The notes under the pieces: model-generated
What the model was told of the DNA's origin: nothing
Databases searched by the model: none
Seen by the model: only the letters and a program-made list of their open reading frames with translations
Shown here: piece by piece, positions 47,256 through 56,364 of the stretch
Layout of the letters: each line of letters starts with the position of its first letter
Numbering within the stretch: the first letter of the stretch is position 1
Position numbers and translations under genes: made by a program
Assembly (NCBI GenBank): GCA_046330395.1
Contig: JAXLSS010000006.1
Span: 1 to 64,000, forward strand
Reading direction: 5' to 3'
DNA length: 64,000 bases
Source of the DNA: Ga0077560 sp046330395
GTDB taxonomy: Bacteria > Actinomycetota > Thermoleophilia > Miltoncostaeales > Miltoncostaeaceae

Positions 47256-50203
47256 CGCTGCTCCTTTGCGCGCCGTCGGTGCCCGGGCGCGGCGCCCGGG
47301 GTGTCCAGGTAGTCGTCACAGGCCGCATGCAGGGCCTCATCGCGCCCGGGCACGCCGGGTTCCATGTGCAGCTCGATGTCGCCGCAGGCGTCCAGGTCTA
47401 CGTGGGCCGTGGCCGCGGCCTCGGTGATGCGCCGTACGATCTCCTGCTCGCCGCCGTCCACCGCCGGGTCGGCCAGCAGCACCAGGGTGCCCTCGCCCTG
47501 GGCGGACCAGTCGCGCAGCATGCCGGCCAGGTGCGCGGGATCCCCCAGCCACGCGGGGGCGGCCAGGGTGCGGGGTGACGGACCCTCCACCGTGATCGGC
47601 CGCGGCGTGGGCGCGCACATGCGGGGCGGCCGCTGCGCCAGCACCCGCAGGCGCGCCAGCACCCAGCCTGCCCACCCGGCCGCGTCGGGACGCGGCGCCA
47701 CCCGCACCCGCTCCGGGGGGAACCCGGCCTGCGCCCAGCACTCCGCGGCCTCGGGCGTGGTGACCCACACCTCGTCGATGCGGCTCTGCGTGGCCCGCGG
47801 CACCAGCTCGGCGTCGTCCTGCAGGTCGGCGGGGGGCGCCAGCACCACGCGGCCCGAGCCCACCGGCGCCGCCGGCGGCCACTGCGAATGCACCTGCACG
47901 TCGGGCGGGTGGGGCAGCGGTGCGCCGTCGCGGCCGCCGTCGCGGGCCAGGGTCTGCACCACGATCCCCGGTTCGGTGCGCAGCCGCGCCGCCGCCTCGG
48001 GCCGCCCGGCCCACAGCACCGCCAGGGGCCCCCGGCCGAGGCCCTCCACACGCCCCGTGCGCTCGCCGGCGTAGTAGCGCTCCAGCTCGTCCACCCATGC
48101 CGCGAACCCCCGCGGTGGGGTGATGCCCGCCTGCAGCCGTTCCAGCAGCCCCGGCTCGCCGGCCAGCCGGTCGATGGCCGCCGCCAGCCCAGCGGCGTCG
48201 CCGCCGTCGAAGGCCAGGCCGTCCACGCCGTCGGTGATGGCCTCGGCCAGGCCGCCCATGCGGGGTGCCAGCACCGGCACGCGGGCCGCCAGGCACTCCC
48301 CGGCGGTGAGCGGCGCGCAGTCCCACCACACCGAGGGCAGTGCGGCGGCGTCCACGCCGGCCAGCAGGTCGGGCAGCTCGCTGGGGCTGAACGCCCCGCA
48401 GAACTCCACCACGCCGCGGGTGTCGGCCGCGGCCAGCATGGCGCGCAGGTCGTCGCCGATCTCTCCGTGGATGCGCACGCGCACCGGGTGCGTGGTGCGC
48501 TGCGCGGCCTCCACCAGCAGGTGGGCGCCCTTGTGCGGGTACACCGAGCCGAAGAAGCCCACCACCAGGCGGTCCGGATCGACGCGGCCGGGGCTGCGGT
48601 GGCGGCCCACGCGCTCCCATGCCTCGTCCTGGGCGGGCACGCACTGGTGCACCACGTCCAGCCGGTCGGCGGGGTAGCCCTGCGCCAGCAGGGTGCGCCG
48701 CACCGCGTGGCTCACGGTCATGCAGGCCGTGATGGAGCGGGTGAACCGGTCGCGGATGCCGGCCAGCCGGTCGGCGTGTGCGGCCAGGGCCGGGCTGCCC
48801 ACGCAGGCCGCGCAGGCAGACCCGCCGTGGGCGGGGCCGTCGCACAGCGACAGGTCGTGGTGGAACAGGTACGCCCGCGGGCACACCAGCCAGTAGTTGT
48901 GGGTGGTGAAGTACGTGGGCACCCCGTGCGCGGACAGCACGTCCAGCAGGGCGGCACCCATGTTGTGCAGGTTGTGCACATGCGCCACGTCGGGCCGCAG
49001 CCGGTCCACCAGCCGCGCGAAGGCGCGCGTGATGGGCGGGTCGTCCAGCTCGCGCAGCGGGTTGCCCAGGTCCCACAGCCAGTGCTCGCGGTTGTGCACG
49101 CCCACCAGGTGCACGCCGTCCTCGTCCCACTCACGCACCGTGTAGGGCGGCTCGTCGGGCAGCACCGCCGTGGCGGCGTGGAACACCGTGACGTCCCAGC
49201 CGCGGCGCGCCAGCTCCTTGGCCGCCAGGCGCGGGATGGTGGTGCCGCCGCCGCTGTCGTTGAACCCGAAGGAGGTCATCAGCAGCTTGCCCTTGGTGGC
49301 CGGGGCGGGAGGCGCCACCTGCACCTCGGCGGCCTCACCGCGCAGCCGGGCGGCCAGGTTGGGCAGCGGCAGGCCGCGGGTGTCCATGGCGGCGGCCAGC
49401 ACGCGCAGGGCGGTGCGCCGCCCGGCGGCGGGGTCCAGCACCGGCCAGTCCAGCTCGGGCACCAGCACCGGCAGCGGGGTGCGGTGGATGAACGCCCCCA
49501 GGGCCGCCTCCACCTGGGCCACCTCAAGGGCGCGGGCCGACTCGTCGGAGAAGTTGTCGCCATGGCGGCGCAGGGCGATCAGCGGCTCGCCGTCGACGTG
49601 CCGGAACCGGCACACCATCATGGCCCGCAGCCAGAACTCGAAGTCCTGGGCCAGCGTGAACTCGGGGTCGTAACCGCCCACGGCCTCGTGCACGCGCCGG
49701 TGCACCATGCGCGTGGGGTCCACAAGGGTGTTGTGCTCGCGCACCAGGTGGCGCAGCAGGGCGCCGGGCGCCCGGTCGCGCGAGGTCCACATCCCCACCG
49801 TGGCGTCGTGCTCGTCGATGATGCGGGCGTTGCCCAGCACCACGCCCGTGTCCGGGTGGGCGTCGAACACCGCCACCTGCCGTTCGAGGCGGTCGGGCAT
49901 GGCCACGTCGTCGTCGCCCAGCATGGCGATGAGCTCGCCGCGCGCCTCGTTGGCCAGGGTGGTGTAGGCGGCCGAGATGCCACGGTTGTGGCCGTGGCGC
50001 ACCACCCGGAAGCCGGGGATGCCCTCGCGGGCGGCGATGATGGCGTCGATGGCGGGCGTGCCCGGCCCGTCCACCACCAGCAGCACCTCGCGGTCGGCGA
50101 AGGTCTGCTGCAGGCACGAGTCGATGGCCGCGGCCAGGTACGTGTCGCGCCGGTAGGTGGCGATCCCGATGGTGACGCGCGGATGGGGCATCGGGCTGCC
50201 CAT
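47252..50203 (-). CDS. Bifunctional glycosyltransferase (GT2 + GT4) with accessory domain
   Basis: 983 residues. GT2 (1 to ~240: VTIGIATYRRDTYLAAAIDSCLQQTF, MLGDDDVAMP, FEFWLRAMM); GT4 (about 305-700: GGGTTIPRLAAKELARRGWDV, VVGFFGSVYPHKGAHLLVEAAQ, ALPSVWWDCAPLTAGECLAARVPVLA). Cysteines (CDGPAHGGSACAAC) parallel those of the 39467 protein. The C-terminal module (PAWLGDPAHLAGMLRDW, GTLVLLADPAVDGGEQEI) is shared with it. An alternative ATG lies 12 bp inside. First gene of the leftward glycan operon. Confidence 0.86.
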   Translation of the reverse strand: MGSPMPHPRVTIGIATYRRDTYLAAAIDSCLQQTFADREVLLVVDGPGTPAIDAIIAAREGIPGFRVVRHGHNRGISAAYTTLANEARGELIAMLGDDDVAMPDRLERQVAVFDAHPDTGVVLGNARIIDEHDATVGMWTSRDRAPGALLRHLVREHNTLVDPTRMVHRRVHEAVGGYDPEFTLAQDFEFWLRAMMVCRFRHVDGEPLIALRRHGDNFSDESARALEVAQVEAALGAFIHRTPLPVLVPELDWPVLDPAAGRRTALRVLAAAMDTRGLPLPNLAARLRGEAAEVQVAPPAPATKGKLLMTSFGFNDSGGGTTIPRLAAKELARRGWDVTVFHAATAVLPDEPPYTVREWDEDGVHLVGVHNREHWLWDLGNPLRELDDPPITRAFARLVDRLRPDVAHVHNLHNMGAALLDVLSAHGVPTYFTTHNYWLVCPRAYLFHHDLSLCDGPAHGGSACAACVGSPALAAHADRLAGIRDRFTRSITACMTVSHAVRRTLLAQGYPADRLDVVHQCVPAQDEAWERVGRHRSPGRVDPDRLVVGFFGSVYPHKGAHLLVEAAQRTTHPVRVRIHGEIGDDLRAMLAAADTRGVVEFCGAFSPSELPDLLAGVDAAALPSVWWDCAPLTAGECLAARVPVLAPRMGGLAEAITDGVDGLAFDGGDAAGLAAAIDRLAGEPGLLERLQAGITPPRGFAAWVDELERYYAGERTGRVEGLGRGPLAVLWAGRPEAAARLRTEPGIVVQTLARDGGRDGAPLPHPPDVQVHSQWPPAAPVGSGRVVLAPPADLQDDAELVPRATQSRIDEVWVTTPEAAECWAQAGFPPERVRVAPRPDAAGWAGWVLARLRVLAQRPPRMCAPTPRPITVEGPSPRTLAAPAWLGDPAHLAGMLRDWSAQGEGTLVLLADPAVDGGEQEIVRRITEAAATAHVDLDACGDIELHMEPGVPGRDEALHAACDDYLDTPGAAPGHRRRAKEQR

Positions 50204-50239
50204 CGGCCCCGCGCGCCCCGACTTGACCCCCGGCGGCGG

Positions 50240-50890
50240 CTACCAGCCGTTGATGCGGCGGAAGGCGTCCAGGTCGTTCCTGGGGCCGGCCGCGAAACCC
50301 TCACCCGTGTAGTGGGCGGTGGGGATCAGCGCCACCTGCATGTGGTCGTCGGGGATGCCCAGCAGGCGCGCCACCTCGTCCTCGCAGAACAGGTGCACGG
50401 TGGTCCAGGCGGTGCCCAGGCCCCGCGCCCGGGCGGCCAGCATGAAGCTCCACGCCGCGGGCAGCACCGACCCGAACGTGGAGGCCTGCACCACCGGCGG
50501 CGCATCGTCGGTGCGCGGCCGCACGCAGGGGATCACGTGCACCGGCACGCGGTGCATGTTCTGGGCCAGGTACTTGGCCGACGTGGCGATGCGTGCCTGC
50601 GGGCGGCGCTTCGCCGGGTCGGTCTCGGCCGTGGGCGGCCCCGAGCCCACGCCCTCACGGCGGTAGCGCTCGAAGCCGCGGCGGTACGCCTCCCCGATCT
50701 CGGCGCGCAGCTCGGCGTCGGTGACCACCACGAACACGGCGGTCTGGCGGTTGCCGCCCGAGGGCGCCTGCTGGGCCAGCTGGAGGCACTCGTCGATGAG
50801 CCCCATGTCCACGGGGCGCTCCAGGTCCAGCCGGCGGCGCACGGTGCGGGTGGTGGACAGCAGCTCGTCCACGCTGATGGCCGGGTTCAC
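50240..50890 (-). CDS. Nitroreductase family protein
   Basis: 216 residues from the GTG overlapping the preceding stop. LLSTTRTVRRRLDLERPVDMGLIDECLQLAQQAPSGGNRQTAVFVVV is the FMN-binding start; QASTFGSVLPAAWSFMLAARARGLGTAWTTVHLF and LLGIPDDHMQVALIPTAHYTGEGF follow. Cytoplasmic NAD(P)H flavin reductase, substrate unknown. Coupled to the FAD oxidoreductase, so the two may share a redox pathway. Confidence 0.85.
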   Translation of the reverse strand: MNPAISVDELLSTTRTVRRRLDLERPVDMGLIDECLQLAQQAPSGGNRQTAVFVVVTDAELRAEIGEAYRRGFERYRREGVGSGPPTAETDPAKRRPQARIATSAKYLAQNMHRVPVHVIPCVRPRTDDAPPVVQASTFGSVLPAAWSFMLAARARGLGTAWTTVHLFCEDEVARLLGIPDDHMQVALIPTAHYTGEGFAAGPRNDLDAFRRINGW

Positions 50891-52145
50891 AGCACGTCTC
50901 CCGCGTGGGGGTGGCCCAGGGCGGTCAGCACCGCCCGGGCGGCGCGCCGCCCGGACACCAGCGCCCCCTGGATGGATGCCGTGTCGCGGTGGTCGCCGCA
51001 CACGAACAGGCCCTCGCCCACGCGCACCGGCCGGCGGGCCACGAAGCCCGGCGGCTGGGCGGGCACGGCGCGGGGATCTCGTCGTGGGCCACCAGCGACC
51101 ACTCGTGGGTGGGCGCCCCGTAGATCTCCTGGCAGTGCAGGCGCACCGACTCCACCCCCGCGGCGCGCCCGTCGCGCATCAGGCTGGAGGCCTGCACCAG
51201 GTGCCAGCCGGGGGGCGCGTAGGTGGGCGCCACGTTGCTGATGACGCAGGTGTTGGCCACGGGCCCGGCGCGGCGCCGGGTGTCCACGGCCAGCATGCCC
51301 TCGGTGGTGGGCGGGGTGGGGGCGCTGAACCAGTCGGTGCTGACCCCGTGCATGGCCACCTCCGGGGCGTCCGCCAGGCGGTGTGCGGTGCCGGGGTCGG
51401 TGGCCACCACCACCATGCGCGCGGTGTGGGCGCCGCCCTCGGTCACCACCCGGCGCCCCGGGGCCGCCGGCTCCAGCGCCACCACCGGCGTCCCCAGATG
51501 CAGCGCGTCGCCCAGCGGGGCCGCCAGCTGGCGGGGGATGGCCGCCATGCCGTCGGCCGGCACCAGCGGGGCACCGCGCAGGAACGACCGCGCCAGCAGC
51601 AGCGTGAACGTGGCCGAGCTGGTGCCGGTGTCCTCCAGCAGCACCCCGGCGAGGAATGCGTCCACCGCGTCGCGCAGCGGCCCAACGAAGCCGGCGGCGT
51701 CCATCGACTCGGTGCGCGTGGTGTCGGGCCGCGACAGCAGGCGCGACACGGGGCCCAGCGCGGGGGCCGCCCAGCGTGTGGCGGCGGCCAGCTGGCGGGC
51801 GCTGACGTGGGGCTGGTGCACCAGCTCGCGCAGCGCGTCCAGCTCGCCCGCCACCCGCAGCGTGTGCAGGCCCTCGGCGTCACGCACCATCAGCCCGCGC
51901 GGGAACCGCCGGGGGTGCAGCGCCCGGATGTCCAGGGCGCGGCGGGCGGCCGGGTAGGCGGGGTTCAGCACCTGGAAGCCCACGTCGCAGCGGAACCCGT
52001 CGATCACGCGGGTGTGCATGCGCCCGCCCACATGGTCGGCGGCCTCCAGCACCAGCACGCTGACGCCGCGATCGCGCAGCACCCGGGCGCAGGACAGGCC
52101 CGCCAGGCCCGCGCCCACCACGATCACCGCCGCATCCCCGCTCAT
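50887..52145 (-). CDS. FAD-dependent amine-oxidase/desaturase-like oxidoreductase, one-base frameshift
   Basis: Begins with a Rossmann FAD site (AVIVVGAGLAGLSCARVLRDRGVSVLVLEAADHVGGRMHT). A long substrate domain follows, then the C-terminal FAD motif GLFVCGDHRDTASIQGALVSGRRAARAV, which lies in another frame. The break is at G 51072-51075 on the plus strand; one more C on the coding strand joins VAHDEIP to RAVPAQPPG, giving about 419 residues. It belongs to the phytoene-desaturase/amine-oxidase superfamily; the exact substrate is unknown. Overlaps the nitroreductase by 4 nt. Confidence 0.82.
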
Positions 52146-52187
52146 GCGGGTGAGTCTGTCAGAGCCAGCCCCCGCGATGCGGGCTGC

Positions 52188-53153
52188 TCAGGCCTCTGAG
52201 ACCGGCTCCTCCAGGGCGGCCCACGCGGCGGCCCCGCCGCCGGGTCGCGCGGTGGCCAGCTGGCGCAGCAGGCGCCGGTCCTCGTCCGGCCCCGCCTGCA
52301 CCGGGACGGTGCAGAACGCGCCCAGCCGGAACCGCCCGCTGGGGTCGGCGTATCGGTCGATGCGCAGCGTCGACACCCCGGACGCGCCGATGAGCATGCC
52401 CAGGCTGGCGGCGGTGAAGCAGTGCAGGCGCTGGATGTGGAACTCGGGGCGCTCGGGCCCGGCCGCGGCGGCCGCGTCGGCGTCGAACACATCCAGGTAC
52501 AGCACCCCGCCCGGGGCCACGAAGCCGGATGCGGCGGTGAGCAGCGCCACCGGGTCGGCCACGTCCGTGAGCACGTCGGTGAGGGTGACCAGCTCGAAGC
52601 GCCCCACGTTGGCGCGCGGACCGATGGGCGCGCACACCGTGGCCACCTCGCCCATGCAGCGGGCGATCTCGGCCATGCGGGGATCGGCGTCCAGGGCCGT
52701 CACGGCCCACCCCGCGCCGGCCAGGCCGGCGGCCACCAGCCCAAGGCCGCACCCCACGTCAAGCGCCCGGCGCGGTGCGCCCTCCCAGGCGGGTCCGTTC
52801 ATCCACGTGGTGGTGAACGCCCCGATGCGCGCCACCCGGGCGCGCGTGTCCGAGCGCTCGGCGGGGAGCAGCTCCACCTCGGCGAACCGGGCCTGCAGGC
52901 GGGCCGTGTCCCGCGCGTTCACGCGCAGGTGCCCCTCCAGATGCTCCACGGGCACGCCGGGGTCCAGCAGCAGGTGCCCGCAGGCCAGGCAGCGCAGCAC
53001 GCGCCGGTGGTAGCCGCCGGGGCCCGGGGGCACGGGACGCTCACCGGGCGGCGGCCGGAAGTACTCCCACGCGCGCTCCAGGTGCCGGCCGCCGCACAGG
53101 CAGCGCGCCAGGTGCGGGGCCGCCGCGGGGGTGGGTGTGTCAACGGGGCTCAC
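52188..53153 (-). CDS. Class I SAM methyltransferase with N-terminal zinc finger
   Basis: 321 residues. Four Cys (CLCGG, CLACGH) in the first ~60 residues form a probable zinc site, as in sugar C- and N-methyltransferases. The SAM domain follows: ALDVGCGLGLVAAGLAGAGWAVTALDADP, then VTLTDVLTDVADP and VAPGGVLYLDVFD. The C-terminus differs from TylCV-type C-methyltransferases. ATG start. Divergent from the hisH-like gene. Confidence 0.8.
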   Translation of the reverse strand: MSPVDTPTPAAAPHLARCLCGGRHLERAWEYFRPPPGERPVPPGPGGYHRRVLRCLACGHLLLDPGVPVEHLEGHLRVNARDTARLQARFAEVELLPAERSDTRARVARIGAFTTTWMNGPAWEGAPRRALDVGCGLGLVAAGLAGAGWAVTALDADPRMAEIARCMGEVATVCAPIGPRANVGRFELVTLTDVLTDVADPVALLTAASGFVAPGGVLYLDVFDADAAAAAGPERPEFHIQRLHCFTAASLGMLIGASGVSTLRIDRYADPSGRFRLGAFCTVPVQAGPDEDRRLLRQLATARPGGGAAAWAALEEPVSEA

Positions 53154-53195
53154 ATGGCGGATATCGGCGTTTGTGCGCCGGCATTTACCGTCGGC

Positions 53196-53222
53196 TCAAG
53201 ATTGGCAGCCCCCGTCCGAAGT
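53196..53222 (+). promoter_or_regulatory. Weak sigma-28-like element before the hisH-like gene
   Basis: TCAAGATT-N11-TCCGAAGT has the -35 and the CCGA core but a poor -10 end. If real it would link this operon to the flagellar regulon. Confidence 0.25.
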
Positions 53223-53252
53223 GTCGGCTGTCCCGCCGGGAGGAATCTGGAA

Positions 53253-53855
53253 GTGATCGCGGTCATCGATGTCGCAGCCGGCGACGTGCAGCCGACCCTG
53301 GCTGCGCTGGAGCTGCTCGACGTGTCCGCGCGCATCGCGGCGCGCCCCGAGGACCTCATCGGCGCCGACGGCGTGCTGCTTCCCGCCCACCACGCGTTCG
53401 GCGAGGCCATGTCCGCGCTGCGCGACGCCCAGCTGGTGGAGCCGCTGCTGGCCCACGTGTCGGCCGGTCGCCCCCTGCTGGCCACCGGCGCCGGCATGCA
53501 CCTGCTGGGGCAGATGTGCACGGACGGCGGCGCCTACCAGGGGCTGGGCCTGGTGCCCGGCACCGTGCTGCGCCTGCCCGCCGTGCCGCCGTCGGCCTGG
53601 CACCACGTGGACACCATGCGCCCGGACGGGCCCGTGTCGGCCGCCGGCGGCGACTTCTGGTTCGCGGGCGCCGCGCACCTGGTGGCCGGCGACGAGCACG
53701 TGCAGGCCCGCACCACGCTGGGCCAGGTGACGGTGGCCGCGGCCGTGGCGAACGGCCCGGTGTGGGGGGTGCGGTTCCCGCCGGAGCGCAGCGGCCCCGA
53801 CGGCCTGGATGTGCTGGCGCGGTTCGTGGCGCGGTCACGCGGGTTGCCCACGTGA
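53253..53855 (+). CDS. HisH/WbuY-like amidotransferase subunit without catalytic Cys and His
   Basis: 200 residues from GTG with GGGAGG upstream. The HisH plan is clear: IAVIDVAAGDVQPTLAALELLDVSARI, DGVLLPAHHAFGEAMSALRDAQLVEPLL, GLGLVPGTVLRLPAVP and WGVRFPPERSGPDGLDVLARF. The nucleophile Cys of G-I-C-L-G-M is Gly79 (LATGAGMHLL), and the His of FHPEKS is Pro176; only Glu178 remains. It cannot act as a glutaminase by the known mechanism. It may be a structural subunit of the HisF-WbuX-like partner, to which it is coupled by a GTGA overlap. Confidence 0.78.
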   Translation: MIAVIDVAAGDVQPTLAALELLDVSARIAARPEDLIGADGVLLPAHHAFGEAMSALRDAQLVEPLLAHVSAGRPLLATGAGMHLLGQMCTDGGAYQGLGLVPGTVLRLPAVPPSAWHHVDTMRPDGPVSAAGGDFWFAGAAHLVAGDEHVQARTTLGQVTVAAAVANGPVWGVRFPPERSGPDGLDVLARFVARSRGLPT

Positions 53856-55795
53856 CCCAGGTGCGCCTCATCCCGGTGCTGCTGGTGGCCGACGACGCGG
53901 TGGTGCGCAGTCACCGGTTCGGGGGCCACCGTCGCCTGGGCGACGCCGAGTCGGCGGTGCGCCGCCTGGCGGGCTGGGACATCGACGAGCTGGTGCTGCT
54001 CAACATCTCCCCGTCGCGGTGGATCGCCCCGCGGGTGCTGCGGGCCGCCGCGCGGTGCGCCGTGCCGCTGACGGTGGGCGGGCGGCTGCGCACGCTGGAG
54101 GACATCGAGCGCCTCCTGGGCGCCGGCGCCGACCGCTGTCTGATCACCACCGGCGCGGTGGACGACCCCCACCTGCTGCGCGACGCGGTGCTGGCCTTCG
54201 GGGGCGAGCGCATCGTGGCCGGCGTGGATGCCCGCCGTGGGCCGGACGGCCGCCACGAGGCCGTCACCCATCGTGGCCGCACCCCCGCGGGCGTGCACCC
54301 CGCACGGCTGGCGGGGCTGGCCGCCGGGGCGGGCGTGGCGGAGGTGTTCCTGCAGAGCGTCGATCGCGACGGCACCGGCATGGGCATGGACCTGGGCCTC
54401 ATCCAGCAGGTGGTGCGCGCCTGCGGGCGTCCCGTGGTGGCCTGCGGTGGTGCCGGCGACGCCCAGCACCTTGCGGCCGCGGTCCACGACGGCGGGGCGT
54501 CGGCGGTGGCCTCGGCCGGGCTGTTCCACCGGGGCGAGCTGTCATACCCCCGCATGCGGGAGGCCTGCCGGCGGGCCGGCCTGCCCATGCGCCCCGCGCG
54601 CGTGGACGGCCCTTGGTTCCCGCGTGAGCCAGCCGGCGACGTCGGCATGGTGGAGGACGCCATCGCCCAGCGGCTGGAGCGCACCGTGCAGCCCCTGCCG
54701 CGCGACACCACCCCGCCGGCGCGGCCGCGGTGGTGCACCCGGTGCGTGGGGGCGCTGGGCCCGCACGACGTGGAGGTGTGCCGCGACTGCCGCACCGCCC
54801 GGGTGCGGGGGGCCATGGACATCGACGACTGGTCGGCGGCCACCGAGCGGCTCATGGCCATCACCGAGGCACGTCGCGCGGATCACCCGGGTCGCCACGA
54901 CTGCGTGCTGGCGGTGCAGGGCGAGCCCGAGGACTGGTATCTGGTGCACACGGTCACCCGGCAGCTGGGTTTGCGCCCGCTGCTGGTGAGCCACGACGGC
55001 GGCACGCTCACCGCCGAGGCCCGCTCCCGGCGCGACGGCATGGCCGACGCCTTCGGCGTGGACCACCTGGTGGTGCGCACCCCGCTGGAGGCCACCATGC
55101 GCGTCGCCCGTGCCGCTCTGCTGGCCGCGGGCGACCCCGGCTGGCCGGTGCGCGTGGCGCGGGCCACCGTGCCCGTGCGGGTGGCCGTGCAGCAGGGCAT
55201 CTCGCTGGTGCTGTCCCCCGGGATGTCACCAGGGGGCCCGGACGCCCCGGAGCTCACGTACCGCGACCGCCTGGCCCACATCGGCGGGGGCCTGGAGTGG
55301 ACGCAGCTGGTGGGGGTGCAGGGCGTGGGGGTGGCCGACCTGGCGCACCACGCGTATCCCGCCGACCGCGACCTGCTGCGCCTGGACCTGCGCGCCCCGT
55401 ACGCCGGGGAGTACATGGCCTGGGACGCCGCCATGGCGCGGCGGCTGATGGCCGAGGAGCACGGGGTGGTGCCCACCACCGGCCTCAGCGGCTTCGCGGC
55501 CCTGTGCGACGCCTTCGCCGCGCACACCACGGGCCGTGACGCCACGGTGCACGGGCTGGGCGAGCGGGTGCGCGATGGGGACCTTGACCGGTCCGACGCG
55601 CTGGAGCTGCTGCGCGACCGCGAACCCGCGTGGCCGGACGACCGCCACCCCTGGCTGGACCGGCTGGGCCTGGACGACACGGGGCTGCAGCGCCTGGCCG
55701 ACACGTTCCGCGACCCGGCCCTGTGGTGGCGCGACCGCGGGCGCTGGAACCGCCATCAGCCCTGGGAGACCGCGGCCGTCGCACGGGTGGCCTGA
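53852..55795 (+). CDS. HisF-like/WbuX-like fusion with degenerate PP-loop
   Basis: 647 residues. Residues 1 to ~248 are a HisF/WbuZ barrel (VRLIPVLLVADDAVVRSHRF, VPLTVGGRLRTLEDIERLLGAGAD, VFLQSVDRDGTGMGMDLGLI). From ~290 it follows the N-acetyl sugar amidotransferase (WbuX/WbpG/PseA-type): Cys 295/298/310/313 zinc ribbon, then HDCVLAVQGEPEDWYLVHTVTRQLGLRPLLVSHDGG. The SGGKDS ATP loop is replaced by VQGEPED (355-361), and GDPCWPCH by GDPGWPVR. These enzymes normally amidinate a glycan sugar using ammonia from the HisH-like subunit; here both centres look lost. The fusion is itself unusual. Confidence 0.78.
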   Translation: MTQVRLIPVLLVADDAVVRSHRFGGHRRLGDAESAVRRLAGWDIDELVLLNISPSRWIAPRVLRAAARCAVPLTVGGRLRTLEDIERLLGAGADRCLITTGAVDDPHLLRDAVLAFGGERIVAGVDARRGPDGRHEAVTHRGRTPAGVHPARLAGLAAGAGVAEVFLQSVDRDGTGMGMDLGLIQQVVRACGRPVVACGGAGDAQHLAAAVHDGGASAVASAGLFHRGELSYPRMREACRRAGLPMRPARVDGPWFPREPAGDVGMVEDAIAQRLERTVQPLPRDTTPPARPRWCTRCVGALGPHDVEVCRDCRTARVRGAMDIDDWSAATERLMAITEARRADHPGRHDCVLAVQGEPEDWYLVHTVTRQLGLRPLLVSHDGGTLTAEARSRRDGMADAFGVDHLVVRTPLEATMRVARAALLAAGDPGWPVRVARATVPVRVAVQQGISLVLSPGMSPGGPDAPELTYRDRLAHIGGGLEWTQLVGVQGVGVADLAHHAYPADRDLLRLDLRAPYAGEYMAWDAAMARRLMAEEHGVVPTTGLSGFAALCDAFAAHTTGRDATVHGLGERVRDGDLDRSDALELLRDREPAWPDDRHPWLDRLGLDDTGLQRLADTFRDPALWWRDRGRWNRHQPWETAAVARVA

Positions 55796-55911
55796 CCCCG
55801 CCGCTCAGACCGGCCGAATTGGATGGAGTTCTCTCGCGTGGGGTTGCCGGTTCGCGCGGTGGGGCCGATGCAGGTGGGGACCCACCGACCCGACCTCCCG
55901 GAGGCACCCGC

Positions 55912-56349
55912 ATGAGCACCGCCACGCACGAGACCGTCCTGCAGCACGTGGTGCTGGTGCTGGGCCGGGAGCAGTACGCCGTGCCGATCTTCCAGACCCG
56001 GGAGATCGTGCGCTGGAGCCAGCCCCGCCCGGTGCCCGGTCAGCCGGAGGACGTGGAGGGGGCGCTCGACCTGCGGGGCGAGCTGGTGACGGTGGTGGAC
56101 CTGGGCAAGCGCCTCGGCGTGCCCTGCGACCCCAACCCCGACCACCGCGACATCGTGGTGGTGGAGAACGAGGGTGCACGCCCGCTGGGCCTGGCCGTGG
56201 ACGGGGTGCTCGACGTGCTGGACTCCACGCCCGATCAGCACCGCCCGGCGCCCGAGGGCGTGGGCTGCGCGGACCACGTCAACGGCATCATCGTGCTGGA
56301 CGACCGCCTGGTGGTGTCGCTGGACGTGAGCAAGCTCTTCCGCGACTGA
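55912..56349 (+). CDS. cheW: Chemotaxis coupling protein CheW
   Basis: 145 residues. HVVLVLGREQYAVPIFQTREIVRWSQPRPVPGQPEDVEGALDLRGELVTVVDLGKRLGV is the CheW beta-barrel with the RGxxxxVxDL signature; NGIIVLDDRLVVSLDVSKLF closes it. It links receptors to CheA. ATG with CGGAGG. Stands alone between the glycan operon and an acetyltransferase; a poor GCCGATGC box lies at 55864-55871. Confidence 0.93.
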   Translation: MSTATHETVLQHVVLVLGREQYAVPIFQTREIVRWSQPRPVPGQPEDVEGALDLRGELVTVVDLGKRLGVPCDPNPDHRDIVVVENEGARPLGLAVDGVLDVLDSTPDQHRPAPEGVGCADHVNGIIVLDDRLVVSLDVSKLFRD

Positions 56350-56364
56350 CCGACCCGCGGCGGC

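Noticed and set aside
47888..51241. 1117-codon plus-strand open frame opposite the 983-residue glycosyltransferase
   Set aside because: Antisense shadow; no motif, ends in an Arg/Pro-rich run.
55845..55871. Sigma-28-like element before cheW (TGCCGGTT-N11-GCCGATGC)
   Set aside because: The -10 is fair but the -35 has almost none of the conserved bases; not separable from chance.
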